A stretch of DNA of 64,000 nucleotides from Paraescarpia echinospica (lineage: Eukaryota > Annelida > Polychaeta > Sabellida > Siboglinidae): contig JAHLWY010000248.1 of assembly GCA_020002185.1 (NCBI GenBank), positions 1 through 64,000 on the forward strand, read 5' to 3'. The notes beneath the pieces are model-generated. The model did no database searches and had not been told where the DNA came from. It was given only the letters and a program-made list of their open reading frames with translations. The position numbers were made by a program, and so were the translations under genes. Below, one piece after another: positions 46,091-59,060 of this stretch; position 1 is the first letter of the stretch; every line of letters starts with the position of its first letter.

Positions 46091-46499
46091 TAGTTGGTTG
46101 ATTATAATTGTTGTTGTTGTCCTCTAGTTTCCCTGTGTTCGGAATGACGTTGGTCTCTATAGGAGACAGACAGAGGGCTGACTATAATTGTTGTTTATAT
46201 CCTCTTGTTTCCCTGTGTGTTCGGGTGACGTTGGTCTCGATAGGAGACGGACAGTGGTTGACTATAATTGTCGTTGTTGTCCTCTTGTTTCCCTGTGTTC
46301 GGGGTGAGATTATTCTCGATAGGAGACAGACAGTTGGTTGACTATAATTGTTGTGGTTGTCCTCTTGTTTCCCTGTGTGTTCGGTGTGAGTTTGGTCTCG
46401 ATAAGAGACAGACAGTGAGCTGACTATAATTGTTGTTGTTGTCCTCTTGTTTCCCTGTGTGTTCGGGGTGATGTTGGTTTCGATAGGAGACAGACAGTG

Positions 46500-49400
46500 G
46501 GCTGACTATAATTGTTGTTGTTGTCCTCTTGAATCCCTGTGTACGGGATGACGTTGGTCTCGATAGGAGACAGACAGAGGGCTGACTATAATTGTTGTTG
46601 ATAACCTCTTGTTTCCCTGTGTGTTCGGGATGACGTTGGTCTCGTTAGGAGACAGACAGTTGGTTGATTATAATAGTTGTTGTTGTCCTCTAGTTTCCCT
46701 GTGTTCGGAATGACGTTGGTCTCTATAGGAGACAGACAGAGGGCTGACTATAATTGTTGTTTATATCTTCTTGTTTCCCTGTGTGTTCGGGTGACGTTGG
46801 TCTCGATAGGAGACGGACAGTGGTTGACTATAATTGTCGTTGTTGTCCTCTAGTTTCCCTGTGTGTTCGGAGTAAGGTTGGTCTCAATAGGAGACGGACA
46901 GTGGTTGACTATAATTGTCGTTGTTGTCCTCTAGTTTCCCTGTGTGTTCGGAGTAAGGTTGGTCTCGATAGGAGACAGACAGAGGGCTGACTATAATTGT
47001 TTTTATTGTCCTCTTGTTTCCCTGTGTGTCCGGGGTGAGGTTGGTCTCGATAGGAGAGAGACAGTGGGTTGACTATAATTTTTGTTGTTGTTCTCTTGTT
47101 TCCCTGTGTGTTCGGGGTGACGTTGGTCTCGAAAGGAGACAGACAGTGGCTGACTATCATTGTTGTTATTGTCCTCTTGTTTCCCTGTATGTTCGCTGTG
47201 AGGTTGGTCTCGATGGGAGACAGACAGTTGGTTGATTATAATTGTTGTTGTTGTCCTCTTGTTTCCCTGCGTTCGGGATGACGTTGGTCTCGATAGGAGG
47301 CAGACAGAGGGCTGACTATAATTGTTGTTGATAACCTCTTGTTTCCCTGTGTGTTCGGGATGACGTTGGTCTCGTTAGGAGACAGATAGTTGGTTGATTA
47401 TAATTGTTGTTGTTGTCCTCTAGTTTCCCTGTGTTCGGAATGACGTTGGTCTCTATAGGAGACAGACAGAGGGCTGACTATAATTGTTGTTTATATCCTC
47501 TTGTTTCCATGTGTGTTCGGGTGACGTTGGTCTCGATAGGAGACGGACAGTGGTTGACTATAATTGTAGTTGTTGTCCTCTAGTTTCCCTGTGTGTTCGG
47601 AGTAAGGTTGGTCTCGATAGGAGACAGACAGAGGGCTGACTATAATTGTTTTTATTGTCCTCTTGTTTCCCTGTGTGTCCGGGGTGAGGTTGGTCTCGAC
47701 AGGAGACAGACAGTTGGCTGACTATAATTGTTGTGGTTGTCCTTTTGTTTCCCTGTGTTCGGGGTGACGTTGGTATCGATAGGAGACAGACAGTGGACTG
47801 ACAATAAATGTTGTTGTTGTCCTCTTGTTTCCCTGTGTTTGGGGTGAGGTTGGTGTCGATAGGAGACAGACAGTGGGTTGACTAAAATTGTTTCACTATG
47901 TGTTTAGGGTGAGGTTGGTCTCAGTAGGAGATAGACAGTGGGTTGACTAAAATTGTTTCCCTGTGTGTTCGGGGTGAGGTTGGTCTCGATAGGAGACAGA
48001 CACTGGATTGACTATAATTGTTGTTGTTGCCTTCTTGTTTCCCTGTGTGTTCGGGGTGACGTTGGTCTCGACAGGAGACAGACACTGCGTTGACTATAAT
48101 TGTTGTTGTTGTCCTCTTGTTTCCCTGTGTGTTCAGGGTGAGGTTGGTCTCGATAGGAGACAGACAGTGGATTGACTATAATTCTTGTTGTTGTCCTCTT
48201 GATTCCCTGTGTGTTCGGAGTGAGATTGTTCTCAATAGGAGACAGACAGAGGGTTGATTATAATTGTTGTTGTTGTCCTCTTGTTTCTCTGTGTTCGGGA
48301 TGACGTTGGTCTCGATAGGAGACAGACAGAGGGGTGACTGTAATTGTTGTTTATATCCTCTTATTTCCTTGTGTTCGGGATGACGTTGGTCTCGATACGA
48401 GACAGACAGAGGGCTGATTATAATTGTTTTTCTTGTCCTCTTGTTTCCCAGTGTTCGGGGTGACGTTGGTTTCGATACGAGACAGGCAGTGGGTTGATTA
48501 AAATTGATTCCCTGTGTGTTCGGGGTGATGTTGGTCTCGATAGGAGACAGACAGTGAGCTGAATATAATTGTTGTTGTTGTCCTCTTGTTTCCCTGTGTG
48601 TTTGGTGTGAGGTTGGTCTCGATAGGAGACAGACAGTGAGTTGAATATCATTGTTGTTGTTGTCCACTTGTTTCCCTGTATGTTCGCTGTGAGGTTGGTC
48701 TCGATAGGAGACAGACAGTTGGTTGATTATAATTGTTGTTGTTGTCCTCTTTTTTCCCTGCATTCGGGATGACGTTGGTCTCGATAGGAGAAAGACAGAG
48801 TGCTGACTATAATTGTTGTTGATAACCTCTTGTTTCCCTGTGTGTTCGGGATGACGTTGGTCTCGTTAGGAGACAGACAGTTGGTTGATTATAATAGTTG
48901 TTGTTGTCCTCTAGTTTCCCTGTGTTCGGAATGACGTTGGTCTCTATAGGAGACAGACAGAGGGCTGACTATAATTGTTGTTTATATCTTCTTGTTTCCC
49001 TGTGTGTTCGGGTGACGTTGGTCTCGATAGGAGACGGACAGTGGTTGACTATAATTGTCGTTGTTGTCCTCTAGTTTCCCTGTGTGTTCGGAGTAAGGTT
49101 GGTCTCAATAGGAGACGGACAGTGGTTGACTATAATTGTCGTTGTTGTCCTCTAGTTTCCCTGTGTGTTCGGAGTAAGGTTGGTCTCGATAGGAGACAGA
49201 CAGAGGGCTGACTATAATTGTTTTTATTGTCCTCTTGTTTCCCTGTGTGTCCGGGGTGAGGTTGGTCTCGATAGGAGAGAGACAGTGGGTTGACTATAAT
49301 TTTTGTTGTTGTTCTCTTGTTTCCCTGTGTGTTCGGGGTGACGTTGGTCTCGAAAGGAGACAGACAGTGGCTGACTATCATTGTTGTTATTGTCCTCTTG

Positions 49401-51000
49401 TTTCCCTGTATGTTCGCTGTGAGGTTGGTCTCGATGGGAGACAGACAGTTGGTTGATTATAATTGTTGTTGTTGTCCTCTTGTTTCCCTGCGTTCGGGAT
49501 GACGTTGGTCTCGATAGGAGGCAGACAGAGGGCTGACTATAATTGTTGTTGATAACCTCTTGTTTCCCTGTGTGTTCGGGATGACGTTGGTCTCGTTAGG
49601 AGACAGATAGTTGGTTGATTATAATTGTTGTTGTTGTCCTCTAGTTTCCCTGTGTTCGGAATGACGTTGGTCTCTATAGGAGACAGACAGAGGGCTGACT
49701 ATAATTGTTGTTTATATCCTCTTGTTTCCATGTGTGTTCGGGTGACGTTGGTCTCGATAGGAGACGGACAGTGGTTGACTATAATTGTAGTTGTTGTCCT
49801 CTAGTTTCCCTGTGTGTTCGGAGTAAGGTTGGTCTCGATAGGAGACAGACAGAGGGCTGACTATAATTGTTTTTATTGTCCTCTTGTTTCCCTGTGTGTC
49901 CGGGGTGAGGTTGGTCTCGACAGGAGACAGACAGTTGGCTGACTATAATTGTTGTGGTTGTCCTTTTGTTTCCCTGTGTTCGGGGTGACGTTGGTATCGA
50001 TAGGAGACAGACAGTGGGCTGACAATAAATGTTGTTGTTGTCCTGTTGTTTCCCTGTGTTTGGGGTGAGGTTGGTGTCGATAGGAGACAGACAGTGGGTT
50101 GACTAAAATTGTTTCACTCTGTGTTTAGGGTGAGGTTGGTCTCAGTAGGAGATAGACAGTGGGTTGACTAAAATTGTTTCCCTGTGTGTTCGGGGTGAGG
50201 TTGGTCTCGATAGGAGACAGACACTGGGTTGACTATAATTGTTGTTGTTGCCTTCTTGTTTCCCTGTGTGTTCGGGGTGACGTTGGTCTCGACAGGAGAC
50301 AGACACTGCGTTGACTATAATTGTTGTTGTTGTCCTCTTGTTTCCCTGTGTGTTCAGGGTGAGGTTGGTCTCGATAGGAGACAGACAGTGGATTGACTAT
50401 AATTCTTGTTGTTGTCCTCTTGATTCCCTGTGTGTTCGGAGTGAGATTGTTCTCAATAGGAGACAGACAGAGGGTTGATTATAATTGTTGTTGTTGTCCT
50501 CTTGTTTCCCAGTGTTCGGGGTGACGTTGGTTTCGATACGAGACAGGCAGTGGGTTGATTAAAATTGATTCCCTGTGTGTTCGGGGTGATGTTGGTCTCG
50601 ATAGGAGACAGACAGTGAGCTGAATATAATTGTTGTTGTTGTCCTCTTGTTTCCCTGTGTGTTTGGTGTGAGGTTGGTCTCGATAGGAGACAGACAGTGA
50701 GTTGAATATCATTGTTGTTGTTGTCCACTTGTTTCCCTGTATGTTCGCTGTGAGGTTGGTCTCGATAGGAGACAGACAGTTGGTTGATTATAATTGTTGT
50801 TGTTGTCCTCTTTTTTCCCTGCATTCGGGATGACGTTGGTCTCGATAGGAGAAAGACAGAGTGCTGACTATAATTGTTGTTGATAACCTCTTGTTTCCCT
50901 GTGTGTTCGGGATGACGTTGGTCTCGTTAGGAGACAGACAGTTGGTTGATTATAATAGTTGTTGTTGTCCTCTAGTTTCCCTGTGTTCGGAATGACGTTG
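46500..51000. repeat. Satellite higher-order repeat, 2.22 kb, two near-identical copies
   Basis: Segments at 46754-47281 and 48975-49502 translate almost identically and lie 2221 bases apart; the same series also occurs at 37852-38379. The segment 48176-48763 matches 33037-33624, 15.1 kb away, with few differences. These are long-range duplications of blocks larger than one higher-order unit. Confidence 0.88.
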
Positions 51001-54000
51001 GTCTCTATAGGAGACAGACAGAGGGCTGACTATTATTGTTGTTTATATCTTCTTGTTTCCCTGTGTGTTCGGGTGACGTTGGTCTCGATAGGAGACGGAC
51101 AGTGGTTGACTATAATTGTCGTTGTTGTCCTCTAGTTTCCCTGTGTGTTCGGAGTAAGGTTGGTCTCGATAGGAGACAGACAGAGGGCTGACTATAATTG
51201 TTTTTATTGTCCTCTTGTTTCCCTGTGTGTCCGGGGTGAGGTTGGTCTCGATAGGAGAGAGACAGTGGGTTGACTATAATTTTTGTTGTTGTCCTTTTGT
51301 TTCCCTGTGTTCGGGATGACGTTGATCTCGATAGGAGACAGACAGTGGCTGACTATAATTGTTGTTATTGTCCTCTTGTTTCCCTGTATGTTCGCTGTGA
51401 GGTTGGTCTCGATGGTAGACAGACAGTTGGTTGATTATAATTGTTGTTGTTGTCCTCTTGTTTCCCTGCGTTCGGGATGACGTTGGTCTCGATAGGAGAC
51501 AGACAGAGGGCTGACTATAATTGTTGTTGATAAACTCTTGTTTCCCTGTGTGTTCGGGATGACGTTGGTCTCGTTAGGAGACAGATAGTTGGTTGATTAT
51601 AATTGTTGTTGTTGTCCTCTAGTTTCCCTGTGTTCGGAATGACGTTGGTCTCTATAGGAGACACACAGAGGGCTGTCTATAATTGTTGTTTATATCCTCT
51701 TGTTTCCCTGTGTGTTCGGGTGACGTTGGTCTCGATAGAGACGGACAGTGGTTGACTATAATTGTAGTTGTTGTCCTCTAGTTTCCCTGTGTGTTCGGAG
51801 TAAGGTTGGTCTCGATAGGAGACAGACAGAGGGCTGACTATAATTGTTTTTATTGTCCTCTTGTTTCCCTGTGTGTCCGGGGTGAGGTTGGTCTCGACAG
51901 GAGACAGACAGTTGGCTGACTATAATTGTTGTGGTTGTCCTTTTGTTTCCCTGTGTTCGGGGTGACGTTGGTATCGATAGGAGACAGACAGTGGGCTGAC
52001 AATAAATGTTGTTGTTGTCCTCTTGTTTCCCTGTGTTTGGGGTGAGGTTGGTGTCGATAGGAGACAGACAGTGGGTTGACTAAAATTGTTTCACTGTGTG
52101 TTTGGGGTGAGGTTGGTCTCAGTAGGAGATAGACAGTGGGTTGACTAAAATTGTTTCCCTTTGTGTTCGGGGTGAGGTTGGTCTCGATAGGAGACAGACA
52201 CTGGGTTGACTATAATTGTTGTTGTTGCCTTCTTGTTTCCCTGTGTGTTAAGGGTGAGGTTGGTCTCGATAGGAGACAGACAGTGGATTGACAATAATTC
52301 TTGTTGTTGTCCTCTTGATTCCCTGTGTGTTCGGAGTGAGATTGGTCTCAATAGGAGACAGACAGAGGGTTGATTATAATTGTTGTTGTTGTCCTCTTGT
52401 TTCTCTGTGTTCGGGATGACGTTGGTCTCGATAGGAGACAGACAGAGGGGTGACTGTAATTGTTGTTTATATCCTCTTATTTCCCTTGTTCAGGATGACG
52501 TTGGTCTCGATACGAGACAGACAGAGGGCTGATTATAATTGTTGTTCTTGTCCTCTTGTTTCCCAGTGTTCGGGGTGACGTTGGTTTCGATAGGAGACAG
52601 GCAGTGGGTTGATTAAAATTGATTCCCTGTGTGTTCGGGGTGATGTTGGTCTCGATTGGAGACAGACAGTGAGCTGACTATAATTGTTGTTGTTGTCCAC
52701 TTGTTTCCCTGTGTGTTCGGGGTGATGTTGGTTTCGATAGGAGACAGACGGTGGGCTGACTATAATTGTTGTTGTTGTCCTCTTGAATCCCTGTGTACGG
52801 GATGACGTTGGTCTCGATAGGAGACAGACAGTGGGCTGACTATGGTTGTTGTTGTTGTCCTCTTGTTTCCCTGTGTTCGGGGTGAGATTATTCTCGATAG
52901 GAGACAGACAGTTGGTTGACTATAATTGTTGTGGTTGTCCTCTTTTTTCCCTTTGTGTTCGCTGTGAGGTTGGTCTCGATAAGAGACAGACAGTGAGCTG
53001 ACTATAATTGTTGTTGTTGTCCTCTTGTTTCCCTGTGTGTTCGGGGTGATGTTGGTCTCCATAGGAGACAGACAGTGGGCTGACTATAATTGTTGTTGTT
53101 GTCCTCTTGAATCCCTGTGTACGGGATGACGTTGGTCTCGATAGGAGACAGACAGTGGCTGACTAAAATTGTTGTTATTGTCCTCTTGTTTCCCTGTATG
53201 TTCGCTGTGAGGTTGGTCTCGATAGGAGACAGACAGTTGGTTGATTATAATTGTTGTTGTTGTCCTCTTGTTTCCCTGCGTTCGGGATGACGATGGTCTC
53301 GATAGGAGACAGACAGAGGGCTGACTATAATTGTTGTTGATAACCTCTTGTTTCCCTGTGTGTTCGGGATGACGTTGGTCTCGTTAGGAGACAGATAGTT
53401 GGTTGATTATAATTGTTGTTGTTGTCCTCTAGTTTCCCTGTGTTCGGAATGACGTTGGTCTCTATAGGAGACAGACAGAGGGCTGACTATAATTGTTGTT
53501 TATATCCTCTTGTTTCCCTGTGTGTTCGGGTGACGTTGGTCTCGATAGGAGACGGACAGTTGTTGACTATAATTGTAGTTGTTTTCCTCTAGTTTCCCTG
53601 TGTGTTCGGAGTAAGGTTGGCCTCGATAGGAGACAGACAGAGGGCTGACTATAATTGTTTTTATTGTCCTCTTGTTTCCCTGTGTGTCCGGGGTGAAGTT
53701 GGTCTCGACAGGAGACAGACAGTTGGCTGACTATAATTGTTGTGGTTGTCCTTTTGTTTCCCTGTGTTCGGGGTGACGTTGGTATCGATAGGAGACAGAC
53801 AGTGGGCTGACAATAAATGCTGTTGTTGTCCTCTTGTTTCCCTGTGTTCGGGTTGACGTTGGTCTCGATAGGAGACAGACAAAGGGATGACTATAATTGT
53901 TGTTTATATCCTCTTATTTCCATGTGTATTCGGGTGATGTTGGTGTCGATAGGAGACAGACAATGGTTGACTATAATTGTTGTTGTTTTCCTCTTATTTC

Positions 54001-57000
54001 CCTGTGTTCTGGATGACGTTGGTCTCGATAGGAGACAGACAGAGGGCTGAATATAATTGTTGTGGTTGTCCTCTTGTTTCCCAGTGTTCGGTGTGACGTT
54101 GTTTTCGATAGAAGACAGGCAGTGGGTTGATTAAAATTGATTCCCTGTGTGTTCGGGGTGATGTTGGTCTCGATAGGAGACAGACAGTGGGCTGACTATA
54201 ATTGTTGTTGTCCTCTTGTTTCCCTGTGTTCGGGGTGAGGATACGAGACACACACTAGCTAGAGTATATGTGATGTTGTTGTCCTCTTGTTTCCCTGTGT
54301 GTTCAGGGTGAGTTTGGTCTCGATAGGTGAGAGACAGTGGGTTGACTATAATTGTTGTTGTTGTCCTCTTGGTTCCCTGTGTGTTCAGGGTGAGGTTGGT
54401 CTCGATAGGTGACAGACAGTGGGTTGACTATAGTTGTTGTTGTTGTCCTCTTGTTTCCCTGTGTGTTCAGGGTGAGGTTGGTCTCGATAGGAGACAGACA
54501 GTGGGTTGACTATAATTGTTGTTGTTGTTCTCTTCAATCCCTGTGTTCGGGATGACGTTGGTCTCGATAGGAGACAGGCAGTGGGCTGACTATAATTGTT
54601 GTGGTTGTCCTTTTGTTTCCCTGTGTGTTCGGGTGAGGTTGATCTCGATAGTAGGCAGATGGTGGGCTGACTATAATTGTTGTTGTTGCCCTCTTGTTTC
54701 CCTGTGTGTTCGGTGTGAGGTTGGTCTCGATAGGAGACAGACAGTAGGCTGACTATAACTGTTGTTGTTGTCCTCTTGTTTCCCTGTGTTCGGGGTGAGA
54801 TTGTTCTCGATAGGAGACAGACAGTTGGATGACTATAATTGTTGTGGTTGTCCTCTTGTTTCCCTGTGAGTTCGGGGTGAGGTTGGTCTCGATAAGAGAC
54901 AGACAGTGAGACGATTATAATTGTTGTTGTTGTCCTCTTGTTTCCCTGTGTGATCGGGGTGATGTTGGTCTCGATAGGAGACAGACAGTGGGCTGACTAT
55001 AACTGTTGTTGTTGTCCTCTTGTTTCCCTGTGTTCGGGGTGAAATTGTTCTCGATAGGAGACAGACAGAGGGCTGACTATAATTGTTGTTGTTGTGCTCT
55101 TGTTTCCCTGTGTTCGGGATGAGATTATTCTCGATAGGAGACAGACAGTTGGTTGACTATAATTGTTGTGATTGTCCTCTTGTTTCCCTGTGTGTTCGGG
55201 TTGAGGTTGGTCTCGATAAGAGACAGACAGTGAGCTGACTATAATTGTTGTTGTAGTCCTCTTGTTTCCCTGTGTGTTCGGGGTGATGTTGGTTTCGATA
55301 GGAGACAGACAGTGGGCTGACTATAATTGTTGTTGTTGTCCTCTTGAATCCCTGTGTACGGGATGACGTTGGTCTCGATAGGAGACAGACAGTGGCTGAC
55401 TATAATTGTTGTTATTGTCCTCTTGTTTCCCTGTATGTTCGCTGTGAGGTTGGTCTCGATAGGAGACAGACAGTTGGTTGATTATAATTGTTGTTGTTGT
55501 CCTCTTTTTTCCCTGCATTCGGGTTGACGTTGGTCTCGATAGGAGACAGACAGAGTGCTGACTATAATTGTTGTTGATAACCTCTTGTTTCCCTGTGTGT
55601 TCGGGATGACGTTGGTCTCGTTAGGAGACAGATAGTTGGTTGATTATAATAGTTGTTGTTGTCGTCTAGTTTCCCTGTGTTCGGAATGACGTTGGTCTCT
55701 ATAGGAGACAGACAGAGGGCTGACTATAATTGTTGTTTATATCTTCTTGTTTCCCTGTGTGTTCGGGTGACGTTGGTCTCGATAGGAGACGGACAGTGGT
55801 TGACTATAATTGTCGTTGTTGTCCTCTAGTTTCCCTGTGTGTTCGGAGTAAGGTTGGTCTCGATAGGAGACAGACAGAGGGCTGACTATAATTGTTTTTA
55901 TTGTCCTCTTGTTTCCCTGTGTGTCCGGGGTGAGGTTGGTCTCGATAGGAGAGAGACAGTGGGTTGCCTATAATGTTTGTTGTTGTCCTCTTGTTTCCCT
56001 GTGTGTTCGGGGTGAGTTTGGTCTCGACAGGAGACAGACAGTTGGCTGACTATAATTGTTGTGGTTGTCCTTTTGTTTCCCTGTGTTCGGGGTGACGTTG
56101 GTCTCGATAGGAGACAGACAGTGGGCTGACAATAAATGTTGTTGTTGTCCTCTTGTTTCCCTGTGTTTGGGGTGAGGTTGGTGTCGATAGGAGACAGACA
56201 GTGGGTTGACTAAAATTGTTTCACTGTGTGTTTGGGGTGAGGTTGGTCTCAGTAGGAGATAGACAGTGGGTTGACTAAAATTGTTTCCCTGTGTGTTCGG
56301 GGTGAGGTTGGTCTCGATAGGAGACAGACACTGGGTTGACTATAATTGTTGTTGTTGTCTTCTTGTTTCCCTGTGTGTTCGGGGTGACGTTGGTCTCGAC
56401 AGGAGACAGACACTGGGTTGACTATAATTGTTGTTGTTGTCCTCTTGAATCCCTGTGTGTTCAGGGTGAGGTTGGTCTCCATAGGAGACAGACAGTGGGT
56501 TGACTATAATTGTTGTTGTTGTCCTCTTGAATCCCTGTGTGTTATGTATGACGTTGGTCTCGACAGGAGACAGGCAGTGGGCTGACTATAATTGTTGTTG
56601 TTGTCCTTTTGTTTCCCTGTGTTCGGGGTGACGTTGGTCTCGACAGGAGACAGGCAGTGGGCTGACTATAATTGTTGTTGTTGTCCTTTTGTTTCCCTGT
56701 GTTTGGGGTGAGGTTGGCGTCGATAGGAGACAGACAGTGGTTTGACTAAAATTGTTTTCCTTTGTGTTCAGGGTGAGGTTGATCTCGATAGGAGATAGAC
56801 AGTGGGCTGACTGTAATTGTTGTTGTTGTCCTCTTGTTTCCCTGTGTGTATGGGGTGAGGTTGGTCTCGATAGGAGGCAGACGATGGTCTGATTTTAATT
56901 GTTGTTTTTGTCCTCTTGTTTCCCTGAGTGTTCAGGGTGATGTTGGTTTCGATAGGAGACAGACAGTGGGCGGACTATAAATGTTGTTGTTGTCCTCTTG

Positions 57001-59060
57001 TTTCCCTGTGTTTGGGGTGAGGTTGGCGTCGATAGGAGACAGACAGTGGGTTGACTAAAATTGTTTCCCTGTGTGTTCGGGGTGAGATTGGTCTCGATAG
57101 GAGATAGATAGTGGGCTGACTATAATTGTTGTTGTTGTCCTCTAGTTTCCCTGTGTGTTCGGGGTGAGTTTGGTCTCGATAGGAGGCATATGGTGGGCAG
57201 ACTATAATTGTTGTTGTTGTCCTCTTGTTTCTCAGTGTGTTCGGGGTGAGGTTGGTCTCGATAGTAGGCAGATGGTGGGCTGACTATAATTGTTGTGGTT
57301 GTCCTCTTGTCTCCCTGTGTGTTCGGGGTGAGGTTGGTCTCGATAGTAGGCAGATGGTGGGCTGTCTACAAGTGTTGTTGTTATCCTCTTTTTTCCCTGT
57401 GTGTTCGGGATGACGTTGGTCTCGTTAGGAGACAGATAGTTGGTTGATTATAATAGTTGTTGTTGTTCTCTAGTTTCCCTGTGTTCGGAATGACGTTGGT
57501 CTCTATAGGAGACCGACAGAGGGCTGACTATAATTGTTGTTTATATCTTCTTGTTTCCCTGTGTGTTCGGGTGACGTTGGTCTCGATAGGAGACGGACAG
57601 TAGTTGACTATAATTGTCGTTGTTGTCCTCTAGTTTCCCTGTGTGTTCGGAGTAAGGTTGGTCTCGATAGGAGACAGACAGAGGGCTGACTATAATTGTT
57701 TTTATTGTCCTCTTGTTTCCCTGTGTGTCCGGGGTGACGTTGTTCTCGATAGGAGAGAGACAGTAGGTTGACTATAATTTTTGTTGTTTTCCTCTTGTTT
57801 CCCTATGTGTTCGGGGTGAGTTTGGTCTCGACAGGAGACAGACAGTTGGCTGACTATAATTGTTGTGGTTGTCCTTTTGTTTCCCTGTGTTCGGGGTGAC
57901 GTTGGTCTCGATAGGAGACAGACAGTGGGCTGACAATAAATGTTGTTGTTGTCCTCTTGTTTCCCTGTGTTTGGGATGAGGTTGGTGTCGATAGGAGACA
58001 GACAGTGGGTTGACTAAAATTGTTTCACTGTGTGTTTGGGGTGAGGTTGGTCTCAGTAGGAGATAGACAGTGGGTTGACTAAAATTGTTGTTGTTGTCTT
58101 CTTGTTTCCCTGTGTGTTCGGGGTGACGTTGGTCTCGACAGGAGACAGACACTGGGTTGACTATAATTGTTGTTGTTGTCCTCTTGTTTCCCTGTGTGTT
58201 CAGGGTGAGGTTGGTCTCGATAGGAGACAGACAGTGGATTGACTATAATTCTTGTTGTTGTCCTCTTGATTCCCTGTGTGTTCGGAATGAGTTTGGTCTC
58301 AATAGGAGACAGACAGAGGGCTGACTATAATTGTTGTTGATATCCGCTTGTTTCCCTGTGTGTTCGGGATGTAGTTGGTCTCGATAGGAGACAGACAGTG
58401 GGTTGATTATAATTGTTTTTGTTGTCCTCTTGTTTCTCTGTGTTCGGGGTGAGGTTGGCGTCGATAGGAGACAGACAGTGGGTTGACTAAAATTGTTTCC
58501 CTGTGTGTTCGGGGTGAGATTGGTCTCGATAGGAGACAGACAGTGGATTTACTATAATTCTTGTTGTTGTCCTCTTGATTCCCTGTGTGTTCGGAGTGAG
58601 ATTGGTCTCAATAGGAGACAGACAGAGGGCTGACTATAATTGTTGTTGATATCCGCTTGTTTCCCTGTGTGTTCGGGATGTAGTTGGTCTCGATAGGAGA
58701 CAGACAGTGGGTTGATTATAATTGTTTTTGTTGTCCTCTTGTTTCTCTGTGTTCGGGATGACGTTGGTCTCGATAGGAGACAGACAGAAGGATGACTATA
58801 ATTGTTGTTTATATCCTCTTATTTCCCTGTGTTCAGGATGACTTTGGTCTCGATAGGAGACAGACAGAGGGCTGATTATAATTGTTGTGGTTGTCCTCTT
58901 GTTTCCCAGTTTTCGGGGTGACGTCGGTTTCGATAGGAGACAGGCAGTGGGTTGATTAAAATTGATTCCCTGTGTGTTCGGGGTGATGTTGGTCTCGATA
59001 GGAGACAGACAGTGGGCTGACTATAATTGTTGTTGTCCTCTTGTTTCCCTGTGTTCGGGG
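51001..59060. repeat. Satellite, mixed monomer order with diverged blocks
   Basis: Pieces of the 2.2-kb and earlier modules appear in altered order. For example 53817-54050 matches 28186-28419, and the TTTTTTCCCTGCATTC marker appears again near 55505. At 54235-54275 a disrupted monomer (GAGGATACGAGACACACACT) resembles the truncated monomer that later marks the 1.4-kb repeat. Confidence 0.75.

Noticed and set aside
32760..58040. TTAGGG telomere-like hexamers (GTTTAGGGTGAGG)
   Set aside because: Single occurrences inside short monomers, never in tandem.
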